Shown here: positions 53,777-64,000 of the stretch, one piece after another
Position numbering within the stretch: position 1 is the first letter of the stretch
Layout: every line of letters begins with the position of its first letter
DNA from: Adiantum capillus-veneris
Lineage: Eukaryota; Streptophyta; Polypodiopsida; Polypodiales; Pteridaceae
Length of the DNA: 64,000 bases
Direction of reading: 5' to 3'
Assembly: GCA_014529385.2 (NCBI GenBank)
Contig: CM043952.1
Coordinates: 68,887,370-68,951,369, forward strand
The notes under the pieces: generated by a model
Database searches by the model: none
What the model saw: the letters and a program-made list of their open reading frames with translations, nothing else
What the model was told of the DNA's origin: nothing
Made by a program: the position numbers and the translations under genes

Positions 53777-55602
53777 TGTCATAATAATCAATAACTAATT
53801 CTCCTGAATTATTTTCTCATGTTAAATTGATCATTTAATATGGGGAAGTGATAGGGGAGAAAAAGCTAGAATATATATTTATTAAGCTAGCAGACCGGAC
53901 ACAGTAGGGATCCAAAGGAGGGAAAATAGGGATCCAAAGGGGGGGACCATCTGCAAAAGAGCTATGTGCAACAATGGGCTCAAAAGACCCTAAGGTTCAG
54001 CCCATTAAGACTTCCAAAATGCTAAGGTTCCAAAATTCAAAGCTTGTGTCCAAAGGTCAAACATTAGGGGAATTGGATGCTTTTGTTGGAATTAGGGTTG
54101 CAGAGAAACACACACAGCTTGGAGAAGACGAAGGGAGCTCAAGGCACACAATAGAGAGTGTGTTACTTAGTGTGCAATGGAAATATATATAGCCCTAGAG
54201 TGATGGGCGTATATACAATGCACGGGGGAAAAAACCTCCTAAAGAGGGAAAAAATGCCCCGGCGGTCCTAGTGTGTTCACACACATCACTACCACATGTA
54301 TATGGTAACAGCTTTGAGTGTGTCCCCAAAAGTCTTTTTCAAGCCCTACATAGGAGGGGGCGAGCCCAAGAAGTAGGGGATGAGAGAGAAACACCCACAC
54401 ACACTCACAAGGTTCATTTGTACACAAGGGAAAAGGGGACACATGTTAGCTCCCTAGACCAGATGTCCACAAGGTGTACTCAAATCCTATTGGATGGCCA
54501 TGGAGGTGGACCAATGAGAATTGGGCTAGAGTAAATCTAATTTAATTAATTTTAAAAAAAACTTAGTAAAAGAACCAATAAGAAATAAGCTCTCTAGAAG
54601 ACTATTGGACAGTCTCCCAAGGAGACCAATGAGCATTCAGCAACCCAAAGGCTTGCCTGATTCCTATTGTCTAGGAGTCAAAGGGGTCCAATGAGAGTTT
54701 AGTTGCATTTAGTAATTACCTAAAGCTCTCAAAAAAGGGAAAAGGGGGACACATGTGAGAGGATATCACTTATGCTACTTAATTTCCATTGGCTAGGCCT
54801 GGGGAGGTCCAATAGGGCTGTAGCATGAGTAATTAGCAAGGGGGGTCGACCAAGAGAGAGAGGGGGCTGATTTTTGCAAGGCATTATCACACACACACTC
54901 ACAATCTCATGTGTGAAGCAAAGAAGACTCTCTCTCCTTCTCAAGCTTTAATGGAAAGCTTACCACCTACTCCAAGCTTGTGAGGAGGGAGGCCTACACC
55001 AACAACTCTTGGCTTTGTGATGCAAATCCAACCAAGAGCCAAGCTTCAATGCATGCTCATTCCTCTACCATGATAATTACTAAGCTAAGCTATGCTAATA
55101 TGAGTGATTATGTGAGGAGATGTACATCTTTCTCGTAAGAATACTCCTTCTTCCTCTCAATCTACTCTCATACCCCGCTAGCTCTTACCATCTTTGAAGG
55201 TGTGTGAGGTCTTGGGTTTGAAATCGTGAGGGAATTGATGTTGTGTTTGATAAGTGTTTTGCTTAGTGCATGAAGTTTCCATCTTCATTGCACTAGCTAG
55301 TATTGAAGGAACACAAAGAATTGTATTGTAAAATGTCTCTCTTGATGGGAGAAACCATAATACAAAGCCTTTTGGAGGGGGGACCGGCTCCATGCAAATC
55401 AGGTCCTCAACTGTTGTCAATTGCTTAATTTCTCTCTCTTTTGAAGTATTGTTCATGCTATCTAACTAGGTGTTATTCTTTTTTTTGCTCTCTCTACCCA
55501 AGCACTCTTGTTAATCTCATTAGGAATCTATTCTAATGAAATGCTCACTATGTTCATGTTGTTTTCCGCTACACACAAGTTACTAGGCCATTAAATGTTA
55601 CA
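53777..55602 (+). repeat. Chr-E 5' LTR
   Basis: It starts TGTCATAATAATCAATAAC and ends AAATGTTACA at 55602. It carries sLTR-2 (54084-54310); without it and one copy of the target site the LTR is about 1.59 kb. ATTGG...CCAAT pairs lie at 54485-54517, 54602-54634, 54665-54695 and 54787-54820. Confidence 0.9.
54084..54310 (-). mobile_element. sLTR-2: 227 bp solo LTR with GCTTT target duplication
   Basis: Present in the 5' LTR of Chr-E and absent from the same place in its 3' LTR (62489-62493). It is flanked by GCTTT on both sides (54079-54083 and 54311-54315). On the minus strand it starts TGTTACCATATAC and ends CCCTAATTCCAACA, with a TATA-like CTATATATATTTCC in the middle (complement of about 54180-54195). 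The size fits a TRIM-type or other small LTR element. Confidence 0.85.
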
Positions 55603-55603
55603 T

Positions 55604-55617
55604 TGGAATCAGAGCAC
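55604..55617 (+). promoter_or_regulatory. Chr-E primer binding site
   Basis: TGGAATCAGAGCAC, one base after the LTR; it differs from the Chr-D site at one position (T to A). Confidence 0.8.
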
Positions 55618-55776
55618 AAGGTTTCTATTTTCTTGCTCAAGAAGGGAGGTCCTCAAGGTAGCTATAAATGGTTGGTACTATTAATTGCATGTGAATAAGT
55701 AGAATAGGGATTTTTCAGCGTTGTAGTGCACCTGTCTTTGTGCAGTTAACGGGGCATCACCGTCGAGAGGTATGGT

Positions 55777-55826
55777 CTTAATAGTGGAGTCCTACGGGGC
55801 TTGCCTATGGCTTAACCACTATTGAG
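55777..55826 (+). promoter_or_regulatory. Chr-E leader stem-loop with UACG loop
   Basis: Outer arms are CTTAATAGTGG and CCACTATTGAG (CCACTATT at 55816-55823). The inner hairpin is AGTCC-TACG-GGGCT (55788-55801), which in RNA closes a UACG tetraloop with a C-G pair, a very stable type. GCC-TAT-GGC follows at about 55804-55812. Upstream, TGCAC and GTGCA near 55727-55746 form another small hairpin. Positions correspond to those in Chr-A, Chr-C and Chr-D. Confidence 0.6.
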
Positions 55827-56019
55827 CTATTAGAAGCTTGATAGGAGCCGGTGTTGTTTTGGTGTTGAAAGACCCTCTCTTCTATTCCTTGCAATGAATG
55901 GTATTCAAGCCATGGGTACACTAGCTTGAGTGCTTTTTCTAAAGGGGTAAAGAAGAGTAGCAACTAGGGGTTGAGGTGCCAAAGTACATCTAAAAGTTTT
56001 ACACCTAAAAGTTGTTAGA

Positions 56020-56896
56020 ATGGTTGACAATAGTAAAGAGAGTGAAAATTAATTTTGATAACTTTGATTTTGCTAATGAGCAAGCTACTAATGATGTCCC
56101 GATGCTTGTTAACTATCTTGTTTCTAGGCTTCAACAAGCTATGGGCAATGCATCCCTACAAAGTCAAGTGCAACGGCAGCTTCGTGCTCATGGGATTCTC
56201 CAAGCTCCACACCATGATGAGAGAGCACCTAGGAAGCCTCCTTGCGAGACTTCCAAAAGAGGTGTCTCTCCGATTCGGGAAGAAGAAGTGGATCCCTATG
56301 AAGGGCTGATAAATTTTCTCCTTGATGACGCATCTCCTTCTCAAAGGAGAACTCAAGAGCCTCCACCGAAGGAACGAGAAAGAAGTGAGTCTCCCGCCAC
56401 CTCGGCGGATATGGCTCCACGAAGACGGCGGGCTAAACGCTCTCCATTGCCTCCAAAACGGAGAAGACCATCGCATACTTCTCCACACCATACTTCAAAG
56501 AGGGATGACAAAAAGCAAGAGAAGAAAAAGAAAGAGGACACCCTCTTCTCCGTGTTCTTCATCCTCTTCCTCCTATGAAAGTGATGGTGAAGACAACAAA
56601 GATCAAGGCAAGAAAGAGGTCACCCTCTTCTCCATCTTCCTCAAATTCTTCATCTTCTGAAGAAAGTGATGGTGCAACCTTTGAACCATCAAAAAGAAGA
56701 TGCCATAGGAAATCCTATGCCATGTGGAAGAGGTCATCCAAGCTCAAGAAGTTCAAAGAGGGAGGGAAGAGCATCTCTTTCCTTACCTACGATGGCACTT
56801 TTGGTGCTACGGACAAAGTCTTGGCCTTTATCCCACAATTCGATGTGGCGTTTGGACATGAGGAAACTCACCACAAAGGATCTCCTCTATGCCATG
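56020..56896 (+). pseudogene. gag: Chr-E gag with large internal deletion
   Basis: The start at 56020 gives MVDNSKESE and then loses frame. The N-terminal part (FANEQATNDVPMLVNYL) and the Arg-rich segment (APRRRRAKRSPLPPKRRR) are readable. In 56575-56901 the sequence passes from the start of the capsid-like domain (FIPQFDVAFG) directly to EETHHKGSPLCHA, which in Chr-D lies just after the knuckle. About 0.7-0.8 kb, with the capsid-like part and the zinc knuckle, is missing. Confidence 0.85.
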
Positions 56897-57260
56897 CTTA
56901 GGGAAAGGTAAGAGAACATGATGATTTTATTCTCTTTGACCCTGGTTCTACTCACAATTTTATATCTATAGAGTTGGCCACCAAGCTAGGCATACAAGCC
57001 TACAAGATGGGAGATGTCCTACCCGCTGCAGACGGTGCTTTCAAGGGGCAAGAAGCTTCAGTCACTCCCTTAATCGGGAAATTGAGGCTCCATGTCCAAA
57101 GCTATGTGGACAAGGAGGATTTATTTATCTCTCCTCTCAAACATGAGGATGTAATCCTAGGGTCACCATGGTTTGATCGCATGGCTGCCAATGTTAAATT
57201 CCCTGAAAGGAGAATCTCCTTTAGATTCATTGGAAAAAGATATGTATATAGATGCTAAGG
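56897..57260 (+). pseudogene. pro: Chr-E protease
   Basis: After a TAG near 56900 the frame reads VREHDDFILFDPGSTHNF, then GQEASVTPLIGKLRLHVQ and VILGSPWFDRMAANVKF. The protease motifs are the best kept of the family, but a frame change at about 57235 and the upstream stop break the polyprotein. Confidence 0.8.
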
Positions 57261-58250
57261 AAATGGGTAACACTATACCCATTGTACATACACAAGCTTT
57301 AAACAAGTCAATAAAGAGCTCTATTTCCGTGTACATGATTTTTGTTAAAGATTCTCAAAGTGAACCTAATGTTTTAGCAAAAGAAAATATACACAATCAA
57401 AAGGAATTAGAGTTATCCAATTTTCTCAAGGGGTTTCAGGATGTCTTTATTGTGACGACATCCCTTGTGAGCTACCTCCTAAACGAGGTAATGATGACCA
57501 TGCAATTGAACTTCTTCCAAGAAGTTCACCGCCTAACAAACCTCCTTATAGAGTTTCTCAAGCTCAACAAGAGGAGATTATGCGGCAAGTGCATGATTTA
57601 GTTGAGAAGGGCATGGTTAGGCCTAGCTCATCTCCATTTTGTTCTCCTGTGCCACTAGTGCAAAAGAGAGACAACACATATCGTATGTGTGTCGACTATA
57701 GAGCACTAAATAGGATCACTATCAAAAATAGGTTTCCCGTTTCGCGGGTAGTAGAAGACCTATTTGATAAGCTACAAGGGTCCACCTACTTCAGTAGGAT
57801 TGACCTAAAAAGTGGCTATCATCAAATAAGGATAGTTGATCAAGACATTGTAAAGACCGCATTTTTCACTACGTTTGGTCTTTATGAATACATTGTCATG
57901 CCTTTTGGCTTGACCAATGCACCAGCCACATTCAACCGCTCGATGGAGAAGGTATTCAGGCCTCACCGAACCTTTATTGGAGTGTTCTTTGATGATATCA
58001 TCATCTAATCTAATTCATTAGACGAGCACAAGCGACACCTCCAGGTAATATTTCAAGTTCTAAGAGAGAATAAACTTTATTTTAATCAAAAAAAGTGAAT
58101 TTTTCTTACAAGAGATTCAGTATTTAGGTCACATTATCTCTCAAGATGGCATCCAAATGGATCCATCAAAGTTAGAGGTAATAAAAGGATGGCCTAAACC
58201 AAGGAATCTTCATGAGTTAATAATCTTTATAGGTATGTGCGCATACTATA
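57261..58250 (+). pseudogene. Chr-E reverse transcriptase
   Basis: After the protease/RT linker (57261-57570), the open segment 57580-58008 carries the fingers and palm: [39 protein letters not shown] and active-site FFDDIII. It is cut by TAA directly after the active site. The rest (DEHKRHLQVIFQ) is open, then shifts at 58088-58100. Confidence 0.8.
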
Positions 58251-58762
58251 GACGCTTGATAGAAAAGTTCTCACTAATAGCAGGACCATTACATGACCTA
58301 ACAAAGAAAAACATTAGGTACACATGGTCTGCCAAGGAGAACAATGCTTTCAAAAAGCTTAAAGAAAGCCTTATCTCTCAACCTGTGCTTACATTATCGG
58401 ATCTCTCAAAGCCATTTGAGGTCCAATGTGACGCCCCTTGTGATTGCCTTGGAGCTATTTTGCTCCAAGAAGGGAACACCATAGGCTATGGAATTCAAAG
58501 GCTCGACCCTATTGATCAAGCTCTAGGCATATATAAAAAGGAACTCCTCACAGTTCTACATGCCTTAGACTCATGGAAGCACTATTTATTGGGGACTCCT
58601 TTCATTCTGCAAACAGATCATCAAAGTCTTAAGTACTTCATGATGCAAACCAAGCTCTCCCACAAACAAATGAGGTGGGAAAATTTTATTTCTCAATTTC
58701 ATTTTCATATTGCTCACATTGTTGGCAAGCATAATCAAGTAGCCGATGCACTCTCAAAATGA
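58157..58762 (+). pseudogene. Chr-E RT connection and RNase H (201 codons open)
   Basis: MDPSKLEVIKGWPKPRN opens the connection. RNase H shows FEVQCDAPCD (Asp), YKKELLTVLHAL (Glu), LQTDHQSLKYF (Asp) and QVADALSK (Asp), so all four acidic positions are kept, unlike in Chr-C. It ends at TGA 58760-58762, where relatives read Arg or Gln. Confidence 0.85.
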
Positions 58763-59550
58763 CTGGTAGTGAATGCGGTTTCCATAGCAACTCACAATCA
58801 TCTATCTTCTATGATATTGATCCCGATTTTAGAGATGTGATTTCAGCCCTTGCACTAGGGAAGAAAGAGGAACCATTTACTTTACAAGATGGTTATCTTA
58901 TCTACGGCAATAGACTATGCGTTACTAGCTCACTATGTGAGAAAGTAATGTATGAATCTCATGCTCCTCCTTATGCAGGGCTCAGAGGGATTCAATATAC
59001 CCTAAAGGGGTTTGAAACATATTTCTATTGGCCTACCATGAAAGAAAACATACAAAAGTATGTTTCTAAATGTGTGGTATGCCAAAAGAAGAAGTTTGAT
59101 AGAGGGAAGAAACTTCGATTGCTTCAACCTTTGCCAATCCCTAATTCACCATGGGAGACCATATCCATGGATTTTATCTTTGGATTACCTAAGTCTATCC
59201 ATGGGAATATGGGAAGATGGATGATAATAAACAGGTTCAGTAAACAAGCTCATTTTATACCTGTCAAAAAGACTATCAAAGCCCATCAAATGGCAACCCT
59301 CTTCATTTCAAAAATCTTCAAGTACCATGGCTTGCCAATGTCCATAGCGTTGGATTGAGATCCTAGAATGACCAGTAATTTCTGGAAGGGTCTCTTTGAA
59401 AATTTAGGAACAAGGCTAAACTTCTCTTCGGCCTATCACCCGCAAACGGATGGTCAAAGTGAAATAGCTAACCTAACAATTCTCGATCTACTAAAAGCCT
59501 ATGTAACGGAAGTAGATCAAAGATCCCAATGGAGCAATACTTACCCTTAG
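58763..59550 (+). pseudogene. Chr-E integrase N-terminus and core
   Basis: The HHCC part (SHAPPYAGLRGI, where relatives have GHRGI, so a His is lost; KCVVCQKKK) is followed by the core. The first catalytic Asp of VDRFSK is Asn (INRFSK). The second motif is cut by a stop (LD followed by TGA, then DPRMT). The Glu motif DGQSEIANL is intact. At least three changes are each inactivating. Confidence 0.85.
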
Positions 59551-60105
59551 TGGAGTATGCCTACAATAACATTGTACATACTTCCATGGGAAAAGCACCT
59601 TTTGAGGTAATTGAGACAAGATCAAAAAGTCCCTTGCTGCTTAAGGTACACGGGAAGATCTTCGCTGCAGATGAGTATAGCCGAGACCTACAAGAATCTT
59701 TCCAAAAGATTAAGGATGTTATCTCTATCTCACAGCAAAGGCAAAAGGCTACTGCTGACAAGCACAGAAGAGCCCAAGCCTTTAAAGAAAATGATTGGGT
59801 CTTACTCAAATTTCCCAAGGCTCGATTTAGGCACACGACAGGCAAGAATCCTACGGGACACCAAAAGTACTATGCTAAGTTAGCAAAAAGGTACTATGGT
59901 CCCTTCCAAATTCTTAGGGCAATCAATGAGATGGCCTATCAACTCAAGTTTCCCAATCATTGGCTCATACACAATGCTTTCCATGTGAGCCTATTAAAGC
60001 CTTACAAAGGAGACCCACCGGAGATCGAGGACCAAGAAGAGGTGCTGCAGCCCGAGTCCATTCTCTGACGTGAAGACAAGGTACTAAGAGGCGGTAAGAC
60101 TATCC
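59529..60105 (+). pseudogene. Chr-E integrase C-terminus, first copy
   Basis: It reads MEQYLPLVEYAYNN through [17 protein letters not shown] and [17 protein letters not shown] to [10 protein letters not shown] and TGA. Bases 59608-60105 recur at 61198-61722. A 27 base in-frame deletion is specific to this copy. The chromodomain is cut at 60105, a few codons after its start. Confidence 0.85.
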
Positions 60106-60391
60106 CATGAATTGAGCTGAGATTCGAGTATAGAGAAAGAATCGGGATAATTGAACTAAGGGATACAACCCCAAGGGATTCCAAAGTCTTTTCGATGCCT
60201 AATTTAGCCCATAGGATAATAGAAACATTCGATATCTATAGCAATTTTGAAGAAAAAGCAAAGATAATTCCAGAAAGATTAGTCCGGAAAGGATTTTGAT
60301 TGGTGTGTGGTAACACACCACAGGAGAGAGAAGTTATTTTTCCTCGGATACATGCACGGACCCATTACTCGCAGTTGAAACAACGAGTGAA

Positions 60392-60510
<119 letters not shown>

Positions 60511-61063
60511 TCATTGTGCATGATCAGATTAGCGTCGTCTAGTGACCTAGTTCTCTCTCCTTTGGTCAACTTGCGGCCACACTTTTACATCTAGTAACAC
60601 CATATTAAAGAGTTTGAGACTTTAGAGAAAATTTGGAAATCACCAATGTCTTGAAGATTTGACCATATGGACAGATCTCAAACTATTTCTAAGGGCCAAA
60701 TACTTCCACAAGGTAGTACTTGAAAATCTCTTCCGATCCATGGTCTCAAAACTTTGGCTAAGACTTGGCCATGTCGTCAAATCTTAAGCTCAGTTTTAAA
60801 GTGGGAATCCAAGAAGTCCCAAATTCACTAATATTGTGTTTAGTCCCTGACTCCCTATCTCTCGCTCATGCCACCATCCGATATAGAAATAATATCCACC
60901 CCCTTTTTACCAACAACCCATGAGTCACTTTGTTTGTTGCTTTCTCTCTCATCATTTGTACACACTCCATCAACTCTTTCTCACCAACCAGAGTTGCCAT
61001 GCAAGCTTGGAGCCATAGAAGCACAACCACACACGTACATCTCTCTCTAAAACAACGGTTCAA

Positions 61064-61065
<2 letters not shown>

Positions 61066-61157
<92 letters not shown>
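61066..61157. repeat. TC microsatellite (92 bp)
   Basis: A pure TC run close to the right end of the spacer, 41 bases before the second integrase copy. Confidence 0.95.
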
Positions 61158-61161
<4 letters not shown>

Positions 61162-61197
61162 GCTTGGTATTGCTTTCTAACAACCCGTGTCCAAAGC

Positions 61198-61836
61198 TAA
61201 TTGAGACAAGATCAAAAAGTCCCTTGCTACTTAAGGTACACGGGAAGATCTTCGTTGCAGATGAGTATAGCCGAGACATACAAGAATCTTTCCAAAAGAT
61301 TAAGGATGTTATCTCTATCTCACAGCAAAGGCCAAAGGCTACTGCTGACAAGCATAGAAGAGCCCAAGCCTTTAAAGAAAATGATTGGGTCTTACTCAAA
61401 TTTCCCAAGGTTCGATTTAGGCACACGACAGGCAAGAATCCTACGGGACACCAAAAGTACTATGCTAAGTTAGCAAAAAGGTACTATGGTCCCTTCCAAA
61501 TTCTTAGGGCAATCAATGAGATGGCCTATCAACTCAAGTTTCCCAGTCATTGGCTCATACACAATGCTTTCCATGTGAGCCTATTAAAGCCTTACAAAGG
61601 AGAGCCACCTCAAGAACCAACTATTGAAGACCCACCGGAGATCGAGGACCAAGAAGAGGTGCTGCAGCCTGAGTCCATTCTCTGACGTGAAGACAAGGTA
61701 CTAAGAGGCGGTAAGACTATCCGACGATATTATCTTATTAAGTTTAAAAATTATCCTTTTCAAGATGCTAGATGGATGCAAGGCATACAATTAAAGGAGA
61801 ACCTAAACCTTGTCAATGCTTAGAATGCTTCCCTAG
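61198..61836 (+). pseudogene. Chr-E integrase C-terminus second copy and chromodomain
   Basis: It repeats 59608-60105 with about nine substitutions and without the 27 base deletion, then continues into the natural 3' end: YYLIKFKNYPFQDARWMQG and the end of pol near 61823. Both copies share the CGA to TGA change after ESIL. Confidence 0.85.
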
Positions 61837-62175
61837 AGTAAGCAAATGTACAAATATTATGAACAAAGGTTTTGTCTTATAAGAGTCTCTTTTTCTTTAT
61901 TGTGCACAAAAATGAAGTAGTATGCATGCTTAGATCAAGTTTGTGGAGATGACGTCTCCCGAACACCAAGTAGACCGTGTCACTCTACTGTGGAAGGCTG
62001 ATAGGACTAATGTGAAGACATGCTTGCGACAGCTTAAGCTCTCAAGTGCCAAATGGACTAGTCATCCATTCTGGAACGATGTCATAGGGTAACATAGGGA
62101 TCCTATACCCGCTAGGAAAAAGGACTAATGAATATGCTTTATCTTCTCTACCCCATAGGCGAGGATGACTATGAT
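61837..62175 (+). other. Chr-E 3' UTR
   Basis: About 340 bases similar to the 3' UTR of Chr-C and Chr-D, with the landmark around ACATGCTTGCGACAGCTTAA at 62018. No coding frame. Confidence 0.6.
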
Positions 62176-62191
62176 TTCAAGAGAGAATAAA
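62176..62191 (+). promoter_or_regulatory. Chr-E polypurine tract
   Basis: TTCAAGAGAGAATAAA directly before the 3' LTR; more AT-rich than in Chr-B, Chr-C and Chr-D. Confidence 0.75.
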
Positions 62192-64000
62192 TGTCATAAT
62201 AATCAATATCTAATTCTCCCAAATGATTTTCTCATGTTAAGCTGATCATTTAATATGGGGAAGTGACAGGGGAGAAAAAGATAGAATATTGGTTAAGCTA
62301 GCAGACCAGCCCACAGTAGGGATCCAAAGGAGGGAAAAAAGGGATCCAAAGGGGGGAAATCTGCAAAAGAGCTATGTGCAACAATGGGCTCAAAAGACCC
62401 TAAGGTTCAGCCCATTAAGACTTCCAAAATGCTAACGTTCCAAAATTCATAGGTTGGGTCTAAAGGTCAAACATTAGGGGAATTGGATGCTTTGAGTGTG
62501 TCCCAAAAAGTCTTTGTCAATTCCTACATAGGAGGGGGCGATCCCAAGAAGTAGGAGATGAGAGAGAAACACCCACACACACTCACAAGCCTCATTTGTA
62601 CAAAAGGGGAAAGAGGGACACATGTCAGCTCCCTCGGCCAAATGCCCACAAGGTGGACTCAAATCCTATTGGATGGCCATGGAGGTGGACCAATGAGAAT
62701 TAGTCTAGAGTAAATCTAGTTTAATTAATTTAAAAACACTTAATAAAAGAACCAATAAGAATTAAGCTGTCTAGAAGACTATTGGATAGTCTCCCAAGGG
62801 GACCAATGAGCATTCAACAGCCCAATGGCTTGCCAGATTCCTATTGGCCAGGAGGCAACGGGGTCCAATGAGAGTTTAGTTGCATTTATTAATTACATAA
62901 AGCTCTCAAAAAAGGAGAAAGGGGGACACATGTCAGAAGACTATCACTTATGCTGCTTAATTTCCATTGGCTAGGCCTGGGGAGGTTCAATAGGGTTGTA
63001 GCATGAGTAATTAGCAAGGGGGGTCGACCAAGAGAGAGAGGGTGTTGATTTTTGCAAGGCATTATCACACACACACTCACACAATCTCATGTGTGAGGCA
63101 AAGAAGACTCTCTCTCCTTCTCAAGCTTTAATTGAAAGCTTACCACCTACTCCAAGCTTGTGAGAAGGGAGGCCTACACCAACAACTCTTGGCTTTGTGA
63201 TGAAAATCCAACCAAGAGCCAAGCTTCAATGCATGCTCATCTCCTCTACCATGCTAATAACTAAGCTAAGCTATGCTAATATTATTGATTATGTGAGGAG
63301 ATGTACATCTTTCTTGTAAGAATACTCCTTCTTCCTCTCAATCTACTCTCATACCCTGCTAATCTCACCATCTTCGAAGGTGTGTGAGGTCTTGGGCCTG
63401 AGACCGTGAGGGAATTGATGTTGTGTTTGATAAGTGTTTAACTTAGTGCATGAAGTTTCCATCTTCATTGCACTAGCTAGTGATAGCCGTTTTTCGGCTT
63501 TCCATAATTGCCATAGTAAGCTACCTCACCCTATCAAATCACTTAAACATTTTGGTTATCCCTACCATTTCACTGTACATAGGCGTGTGTGAGTTAGGGA
63601 CTTTCTCCATATTTTCTTAAAAACCCTCAATTAGCTAATCATTGGGCTAGTTGAACCAAAAAAATAAAAATAATAAAAAATATAAGTATATTATGGCCCA
63701 TTTGTGTGTAAATATTTCATTGTATATAGGGCCTAAATATAAGGATTTTTCATAATTATTTTGGTATTTATTTAAATATTTATACTTAGCTGTGTGTTAT
63801 TTATGCTATGTACATTGACTCACCATTACCATATTTTTTCTTACCATTTTGCATACTCTTTATTCCATATAAAAATAATTTCACACAAGCTTCTCTTATT
63901 TTTGGTGTAACTCCATCCCAACAAAAATCCAAAAAAACTAGTTTTATTTATGTGTATATTTTTTCACTATTGTGATTTTTCCTTCCTACATCTATTCTCT
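62192..64000 (+). repeat. Chr-E 3' LTR, interrupted by sLTR-1b
   Basis: It starts TGTCATAATAATCAATATC and follows the 5' LTR to CACTAGCTAG at 63480, where sLTR-1b begins. The remaining ~280 bases should lie beyond the window. Confidence 0.85.
63481..64000 (+). mobile_element. sLTR-1b: start of a second sLTR-1 family copy
   Basis: It begins TGATAGCCGTTTTTCGGC and matches the minus strand of sLTR-1 from 27792 leftwards, with a differing ~50 base segment shortly after the start. The base before it ends a CTAG, the same target as sLTR-1. It runs off the window, so whether it is a solo LTR or a full element is unknown. Confidence 0.8.

Overview
The window looks like nuclear DNA from a vascular land plant with a large, repeat-packed genome. 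A gymnosperm is my best guess, but nothing in the sequence proves it. No intact host gene, tRNA, rRNA or CRISPR array is visible. Almost every base that can be assigned belongs to LTR retrotransposons, most of them old, frameshifted and nested in one another. I call the elements Chr-A to Chr-E (one Ty3/gypsy chromovirus family with C-terminal chromodomains), Gyp-1 to Gyp-3 (non-chromovirus Ty3/gypsy), Cop-1 (Ty1/copia), and sLTR-1, sLTR-1b and sLTR-2 (LTR-only insertions).

Layout. 1-434: unidentified GC-rich DNA. 435-4394: 5' part of Chr-A (minus). 4395-6329: older sequence holding an unrecognised minus-strand coding remnant and a seven-unit, ~110 bp tandem array in which each unit is a hairpin. 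6330-13681: Chr-B (minus), with a nearly lost 3' LTR and a microsatellite-rich 5' LTR. 13682-16153: unassigned DNA, part of it LTR-like, plus a coiled-coil-like remnant. 16154-17308: Gyp-1, a reverse transcriptase fragment. 17309-28022: Chr-C (plus); its 3' LTR carries the 2588 bp sLTR-1, and its gag/protease border carries a 386 bp GC-rich insert. 28023-50891: Chr-D (minus), whose 5' LTR is split by a 15 kb block holding Gyp-2 (plus, dual RNase H, nearly intact) and Gyp-3 (minus, three zinc knuckles). 50892-53776: unrecognised coding remnants and the Cop-1 LTR and gag. 53777-64000: Chr-E (plus), with sLTR-2 in its 5' LTR, a 498/525 bp duplication around a 1.1 kb spacer near the end of pol, and sLTR-1b in its 3' LTR at the window edge.

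The five Chr copies share one plan: LTRs of about 1.6-1.85 kb with TG...CA-type ends, a primer binding site of the tRNA-iMet type, a structured leader of ~380-400 bp, gag with a CCHC knuckle, protease, reverse transcriptase, RNase H, DD35E integrase, a chromodomain, a conserved ~340 bp 3' UTR and a polypurine tract. All are broken. Two LTR/leader subfamilies can be told apart: A/B/C and D/E. Comparing them shows a leader stem-loop with compensatory base changes, the most interesting signal here that standard annotation would miss. I see no new multi-gene system. The findings are about retroelement biology, RNA structure, insertion and deletion history, and unusual repeats.
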